Below the pieces are notes generated by a model. The model was not told the origin of the DNA, did no database searches, and saw only the letters and a program-made list of their open reading frames with translations. Shown piece by piece: positions 59,697 through 64,000 of a stretch of DNA of 64,000 nucleotides (the stretch's first letter is position 1; every line of letters starts with the position of its first letter). A program made the position numbers and the translations under genes. Source of the stretch: Gp13-AA77 sp035578005. Its GTDB lineage: Bacteria; Acidobacteriota; Terriglobia; UBA7540. The stretch covers positions 1 to 64,000 of the forward strand of contig DATJYK010000181.1 of NCBI GenBank assembly GCA_035578005.1. Direction: 5' to 3'.

Positions 59697-60863
59697 CTAC
59701 ACGCTCCTGAAGTTCACTCTCCCCTTGGCAATCGGGACTCCGGTTACCTCGATGTTTTTCAGGTTCCGGGTGCCAAGGCCGAGTCCTTCCGCTAGCTTCA
59801 AGGTGCTGTCACAGTGCTCGAAAGGCGCTGTTCCGTGATCGGCCATCGGGTCAAAGCCCATCAGCGCTGTAGACACCGCATCCACGGTAACGCAATTCGT
59901 TCCCGCTACCAGCAGTCCGGCGTGCACCGGCCTGGTGCCTGGTACCCAAGGCCCCTCACCGCCCGCCATGGTATGTATGCCGTCGATCACGGCAAGCTGG
60001 ATGGGGCGCGCCGCCGCGAGATCCACCGTCACACGCGGCACACGGAAGCCCGGAACGCGCGGGGAGGAGGGATCCTTTTCCGCGGCCGCCACCTTCGAAG
60101 GCTGGCGATCTCCCTCGTGGAGCATCCCCCGCGATCCCTTCACCACCTTGGCCGGTTCATCAATTCCGGCGCCGCTGCCGTAAATCACAGCGGGCGTGAT
60201 GCCGAAAGAATTCTTCATGGAGAGCGTTACGCCGGCCGTCGCGTGCTCCTTAAGCTTGGCCAGGGAGACGTACACGTCGCAATCCGCATACGAGTGGTTG
60301 AGATCGTAGGACTGGAACAGCATTCCGCCGCCTGGCACTGTGAAGCGCACAAACTTTCCGCTGGGGCCGGCATAATTCGTATCCTCGAATTCCACGTTGG
60401 GAGCGGCGCTCGTGAAGTCGCGCGGGTTCCACTTCGCCTTCAGCATAAATTCTTCGAGCGACGGAGACGGATTCAAACTGCTCTCGAGCAACCGCACTCG
60501 CCGCGCCCCGGCATCAGCCAGCAGGCTGACGGTAGCGCCGATGACGTCCGGATGCACCCAGTGCGTCATGCTCTGTGGCATTCCGGCGAGGTAATCGGTG
60601 GCTTGTCCCGTCATGTTCAGCTTGATCGCCACCGTCTTTCCCTTCACCAGCCGGTCGAGGCCGCCAAGCTGGTCAAACATGGTGGCCAGGGTGGTGCGCA
60701 CACCGGAACCGTACTCCGCGCACTTGGCGACAGCGACCGGAGCCGTGGGCGCACTCCGAGCGGCTAGGCTATCGGGGAAAAGGCCGGACGGCCCGAGGCA
60801 CAATCCTGCGGCAGCGGCTCCCAAACCTTGGACAAACTCACGGCGATTGATGCAGTGGCGCAT
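59697..60863 (-). CDS. DUF362 protein with Tat-like leader
   Basis: The protein has 388 residues. The N-terminus 'CINRREFVQGLGAAAAGLCL' has the twin-Arg motif followed by a hydrophobic stretch. The body matches DUF362: 'VAIKLNMTGQ', 'VHPDVIGATVSLLADAGARR', 'YADCDVYVSLAKLKEHATAG', 'VTLSMKNSFGITP' and 'AVIDGIHTMAGGEGPWVPGT'. Such proteins sometimes pair with ferredoxin-like domains; no such domain is attached here. Its function is unknown. It likely acts in the periplasm. A repeat remnant lies between it and the converging MFS gene. Confidence 0.87.
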   Translation of the reverse strand: MRHCINRREFVQGLGAAAAGLCLGPSGLFPDSLAARSAPTAPVAVAKCAEYGSGVRTTLATMFDQLGGLDRLVKGKTVAIKLNMTGQATDYLAGMPQSMTHWVHPDVIGATVSLLADAGARRVRLLESSLNPSPSLEEFMLKAKWNPRDFTSAAPNVEFEDTNYAGPSGKFVRFTVPGGGMLFQSYDLNHSYADCDVYVSLAKLKEHATAGVTLSMKNSFGITPAVIYGSGAGIDEPAKVVKGSRGMLHEGDRQPSKVAAAEKDPSSPRVPGFRVPRVTVDLAAARPIQLAVIDGIHTMAGGEGPWVPGTRPVHAGLLVAGTNCVTVDAVSTALMGFDPMADHGTAPFEHCDSTLKLAEGLGLGTRNLKNIEVTGVPIAKGRVNFRSV

Positions 60864-60944
60864 GTCACCCTCCTCGTTCGGTCGTGCCGTTTAGCAATGA
60901 ACTGATATTAGGCGAAACAGGCTCTGAGCGCAACCCGAGGCAGT

Positions 60945-61098
60945 GGGTCAGTTTCAGGTTTCTCTCGGCACCTCCACCTGTCATTCCCGCGCAGGCGGGA
61001 ATCCAGAGGATAGGGCCTCTATTCTTTGTGGATTCTCGCCTGCGCGGGAATGACAGGTAAACAAAGTGCCGTGAGAATTTCAAAGTGACCCACTACCC
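60945..61098. repeat. Composite inverted repeat with dRS3-like core
   Basis: Outer arms CAGTGGGTCAGTTTCAGGTT (from 60949) and, inverted, ATTTCAAAGTGACCCACTAC (to about 61098) enclose CCTCCACCTGTCATTCCCGC and its partner TGCGCGGGAATGACAGGTAA. So a dRS3-like pair sits inside a second pair of arms. The outer ends match those of the element at 34130-34208. Confidence 0.8.
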
Positions 61099-62089
61099 AA
61101 CGAGAATCGGTTTGAAATGCCAATGCCGTCACAACCAGCGGCCCCCGTCGAACGCTCGGGCCGTCGCCGAGAGGGCGGAAATTGAAGGCAAGGTCTTCGC
61201 ATGGGGCTTTTCGAAGAGTCGACCCCCGCCTCCTTGGCAATGAGTTCGTCTAACTCGATAAGCGCTCTATTATCCACTAGATGACGGGATACGAATAATA
61301 ATGCTCTTTAGAATCAAAGCTTGACGGGTTCGCTCGGAATACGGCATCGATTTTTGTAGATAAGTGTTTTACCATCAATAAGATGACGGAATAAAGATAG
61401 TAAAGATTTTAGAATCAAAGGCTTGATGGGATCCTTGACAAAACGTGTTGATTCTAAAAGACTCTTAGGCTTCGATGGTCTTTTCTTAAATTTTGAGGCC
61501 CTGCGAAACGAGCTGGCAGAATATTCGCTGCTCTTCTTTGGCTGCTGTGGGGCGCAACCGCTTCTTAAGTGATGGTCGTATTCAGCTACGGTGTTTGTTA
61601 TCATAAACATCGTGGCATATCCAAGATAACTATTTGTGTTTTCATCAACATCGTGGGTTCGCAAAACCGGTCCTTTGTTATGAATAAGATCGTGGGTTCA
61701 TCCTTCATTTCTCGTTTTTTTGAGACACCCTCCCCCGGCCAATCGCGCCGTTCCCGCCCTGCCTCTCGCCGAGTAGTAGCCGTGAAAACGGGAGGTGCGG
61801 TGGGCTTAGAGAACAACGATGCGACCCCGGAAGGCCAAAGAATTTGCCATGTAGCTGACCAGTTCGAATCATCGCCCGGGCCTCTGTAGTGTACTAACTA
61901 GGTTAGTATCGCACCTTATCCAGAGAGTCAACAGAAATCTGCGCTCAACAGGGCTTTATGGGGCAATTCGTACGCGGAGCTTTACGAACACGCGGACGGG
62001 GTCATCGCAACACGCGGCCGGGCCGGGCCGCGCTGACGAGGAATGGGCTAAAACACTTTGCCTAATTAAGACCGCCAGATTATGCTCAC
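61099..62089. repeat. Repeat-rich gap with iteron-like motifs (copy C and a related set); no gene accepted
   Basis: At 61606, 61647 and 61686 the cores AACATCGTGG, AACATCGTGG and AAGATCGTGG sit in the same linkers as copies A and B (TGTGTTTTCAT, CCGGTCCTTTGTTAT), spaced 41 and 39. At 61281, 61321, 61383 and 61423 the cores ATGACGG, TTGACGG, ATGACGG and TTGATGG are spaced 40, 62 and 40 with AGAATCAAAG linkers, another variant. The minus-strand ORF 61314-61664 is built from these repeats. The remainder to 62089 has no supported gene. Confidence 0.75.
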
Positions 62090-63520
62090 CTACTTTGAGG
62101 GGGGATTGAGGCTAGGGTCGAGGCGATGCGCTTCGGCAAACTGGGCCTGCGCGGATCTGGCGTTATTGAGACGGAGCAGCGCCAAGCCCAAATTGTAATG
62201 GGCATGGGCCAGGGTCGGATTGAGGCGCACGGCCTCGCGGTAGCTGTCGGCGGCTCCTTGGTAGTTTCCCGAGTTGAACAGAGCCGCGCCGAAATTGAAT
62301 CGGACGTTCGCATCATCCGGCTTCATCGAAACGAGTTTCTGGTAAGTCCTGACAGCGTCCTCGAACCTATTAGCTGCTAATTGGCTAGCACCAAGGCCGA
62401 CTAGAGCCCCGGCATCGTCCGGCTTCTGCGCGTATGCCTTTTCGTACGCGGCCGCAGCCTGGGCGTAATCCTTCTGTGCGTAATACGCATTCGCCAAACC
62501 GTAGAGCGCATGGAATTCATCCGGCTTGAGGGCGAGGCTCTTTTGGTAAGATTGGACCGCTTCTCCCAGTTTGCCCTGATCGGCTTGAGCCAAACCGAGT
62601 GTTACCAGCACATCCGGTTGGTCTTGCTTGAGCGCCAGGCTTTTTTCGAGTGACGATACGGCCTTGTCGTAACGTTTAGACTTGTAATACAGATACCCCA
62701 GGTGCGCCCAAGCCGCGTGCTGATCGGGATACTTGCTGGTGAGTTTGTGATAGGCCGAGATTGCTTCGTTTGTCTGTCCAGCTTGATCCAGTGCCGAACC
62801 GTAGGCTTCGAGCGCCCCCGGCGAGTCCGGGCGCAATGCGTGAGCTTTGCGGAGAAACGGCAAGGCTTCTGCCGCCTTACTTTCCTCGAGCAGCGCCGAA
62901 CCGAGATTCTCCAACGCATCGGCATTTTTGGGATTGCTGGCGATGGAGGAGCGGAAGGCCGCGATGGCTTCTTCGTTCTTGCCCAGGTGCAAGAGCGACG
63001 CGCCCAGTCCATTTTGCGCTGCGGAAAAGTCCTTATGGTGTTCGATCGCCTGGCGGTAGGAGGCAGCGGCCTCCTCGTATTTTCCTTGGTTGTAGAGAGC
63101 CAGTCCCTTATCGGCATACGCGGCGGCATTCTCCGGAGCGATTTTGATGGCCTTGTCGAACTCCACTATCGCTTCCGAGTCTTTGCCAGCAGCATCGAGG
63201 GCCTTGCCGAGATTGTCGAGGGCGTCCGGATACTCCGGGTTAACTTGCAGGGCCTGCCGGAAACTGGCGATGGCCTGGTCGTATTCCTTCTTGTGCAGAT
63301 GGTCGAGTCCCCTTTGATTGAGCCTCGTCGCCTCGTGCGCAACCCTTTGGCCATCGTCTTGGCCATCGTCGGTGCGGGGAAAGAGGAGGCCGGAGCCAAG
63401 GACCAGGGCCACGCCGAGAGACGTGGCGCAGCTAACGAATAGAGCCTTCGCGGGAGTATGAACCCCAGCTAGCACTGGTCTCGTTTTGGCGCGGCAAGCG
63501 TAAATGAAACGTAAAGACAT
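62090..63520 (-). CDS. Membrane-anchored protein with about twelve TPR repeats
   Basis: The protein has 476 residues from the ATG at 63520; the frame extends 50 codons upstream without family-like sequence. One N-terminal helix (FVSCATSLGVALVLGSGLLF) is followed from about residue 65 to the end by consecutive 34-residue tetratricopeptide repeats, for example 'NQRGLDHLHKKEYDQAIASF', 'LDNLGKALDAAGKDSEAIVE', 'LENLGSALLEESKAAEALPF', 'YYNLGLALLRLNNA'-like end. TPR solenoids mediate protein-protein contacts. The protein faces the periplasm by prediction. The partner is not encoded nearby. Confidence 0.88.
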   Translation of the reverse strand: MSLRFIYACRAKTRPVLAGVHTPAKALFVSCATSLGVALVLGSGLLFPRTDDGQDDGQRVAHEATRLNQRGLDHLHKKEYDQAIASFRQALQVNPEYPDALDNLGKALDAAGKDSEAIVEFDKAIKIAPENAAAYADKGLALYNQGKYEEAAASYRQAIEHHKDFSAAQNGLGASLLHLGKNEEAIAAFRSSIASNPKNADALENLGSALLEESKAAEALPFLRKAHALRPDSPGALEAYGSALDQAGQTNEAISAYHKLTSKYPDQHAAWAHLGYLYYKSKRYDKAVSSLEKSLALKQDQPDVLVTLGLAQADQGKLGEAVQSYQKSLALKPDEFHALYGLANAYYAQKDYAQAAAAYEKAYAQKPDDAGALVGLGASQLAANRFEDAVRTYQKLVSMKPDDANVRFNFGAALFNSGNYQGAADSYREAVRLNPTLAHAHYNLGLALLRLNNARSAQAQFAEAHRLDPSLNPPSK

Positions 63521-63682
63521 ATTAGCCCGGTTTCGCCTTGTGCGCTGCTGATGCGCGAAAGTAGCTCGTTGCGACTCATGTGCATCATTCCTTGATCGAA
63601 CTATACCACGGCCAAACCGGAGCCCTACATCCGTTTGTGTTGTGGCGATTCGGACCGTTACGGTGAGCAAGAAGTGAACCGC

Positions 63683-64000
63683 TCAGGTGGTCGAGATTTC
63701 CTGCTTAGTCCGGCGCCGCTTCTCAATTTCATCCCGTTTGGGCGCCACTGAAATCAAGTGCCGATTGCGAACCTCGTAAACTGTGTTTTGCCATACCACG
63801 CGCCTCGCGAACAGGCTGGCGAACCAGACCACGAAACCAAAGGCATCGCCCAGGAACACCAGCCACCATTTTCTTTTGAGAATCGAGTCCCGTAGCCCCC
63901 AGACTCCAACGGTGAATGCCGAAGCGAGTCGCAGAGCGACGTAGGCAGCCACGTAAGCCACCGCGATGGTTCGCGAAGGGGCAACAGCGGCAGCGACGAT
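63683..64000 (-). CDS. Glycosyltransferase C-terminus (HpnI / ceramide glucosyltransferase-like), cut by window edge
   Basis: The frame is open to the window edge and reads 105 codons before its stop, so the N-terminus lies beyond 64000. The visible end has a hydrophobic helix (YVAAYVALRLASAFTVGVWG), a basic loop 'DSILKRKWWLVFLGDAFGF', another helix 'VVWFASLFARRVVW' and 'QNTVYEVRNRHLISVAPKRD'. This is the tail of GT2-type glycosyltransferases such as HpnI in hopanoid synthesis, where the helices sit in the membrane and the last strand carries the Trp-x-x-x-Tyr pattern. The catalytic domain cannot be seen, so the call is provisional. Confidence 0.55.
   Translation of the reverse strand: MVAAAVAPSRTIAVAYVAAYVALRLASAFTVGVWGLRDSILKRKWWLVFLGDAFGFVVWFASLFARRVVWQNTVYEVRNRHLISVAPKRDEIEKRRRTKQEISTT

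Noticed and set aside
61271..61280. DnaA box and origin at the right-hand repeat region
   Set aside because: A single TTATCCACT resembles a DnaA box, but no cluster, no dnaA and no AT-rich unwinding block lie with it.
61314..61664. 116-residue minus-strand ORF
   Set aside because: It runs through the iteron-like repeats at 61.3-61.7 kb; its sequence follows the repeat pattern and has no family resemblance.
61846..61890. tRNA gene ending near AGTTCGAATC
   Set aside because: The T-loop-like AGTTCGAATC has no matching 5-bp T stem, and no acceptor or anticodon stem can be formed upstream.

Overview
The window looks like a chromosomal segment of an Acidobacteriota-type soil bacterium. This is inferred from gene content: an 809-residue FtsX/MacB-like permease of the 'acidobacterial duplicated orphan permease' type, a GloVer-repeat secreted protein, a PQQ dehydrogenase of the acidobacterial type, a high-GC coding background, and many families of intergenic palindromes. 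No rRNA or tRNA gene, CRISPR array or complete insertion sequence was seen. The left edge carries the start of an IS630-type transposase. The right edge cuts a glycosyltransferase.

Layout. 0-7 kb: IS630 fragment, glycine-rich protein, GloVer-repeat protein, a small antitoxin-like ORF next to a broken lytic transglycosylase, a secreted TPR protein, an ECF sigma/anti-sigma pair and a YjbR-like protein. 7-16 kb: a response regulator fused to a HATPase domain, then a potassium block: a KdpD-like kinase without the KdpD and Usp domains, KdpE, a Usp-like protein, two tiny membrane proteins (the second is KdpF), KdpA, KdpB and KdpC. 17-19 kb: a two-haem cytochrome c and a PQQ dehydrogenase. 19.5-26 kb: a protocatechuate-branch aromatic catabolism cluster (iron alcohol dehydrogenase, PobA, PcaH, PcaG, PcaB, PcaD-PcaC fusion). 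26-34 kb: MetE-like protein, carboxylesterase, Rossmann-fold protein, KimA-like permease, secreted aldose epimerase, bactofilin. 34.5-39.3 kb: parB, parA, two unknown genes and rsmG with two perfect 14-bp parS sites, as expected near a chromosome origin, although no dnaA or mnmG is present. 39-47 kb: a GIY-YIG nuclease beside a dRS3-like palindrome array, the orphan permease, a YyaL-type protein, DUF2203 and MoaA. 47-54 kb: a duplicated non-coding repeat, a peroxiredoxin whose peroxidatic residue is encoded by TGA, and a TetR-HlyD-ABC exporter operon interrupted by a four-helix-bundle ORF flanked by inverted repeats. 53.6-57.7 kb: the housekeeping run yicC-gmk-rpoZ-coaBC-udg. 58-64 kb: MFS transporter, DUF362 protein, a repeat-rich gap, a TPR protein and the cut glycosyltransferase.

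The most notable items are: (1) the probable selenocysteine peroxiredoxin at 48250-48753, with a hairpin 15 nt downstream of the in-frame TGA that fits the bacterial SECIS layout; (2) a family of 40/60-bp-spaced repeats at 16.5, 36.5 and 61.3-61.7 kb, in which the scaffold is kept but the core changes; (3) the four-helix-bundle ORF carried by an inverted-repeat element inside an ABC operon; (4) the GIY-YIG ORF next to a dense dRS3-like array. All family assignments are from reading motifs and remembered family features. No database search was run.
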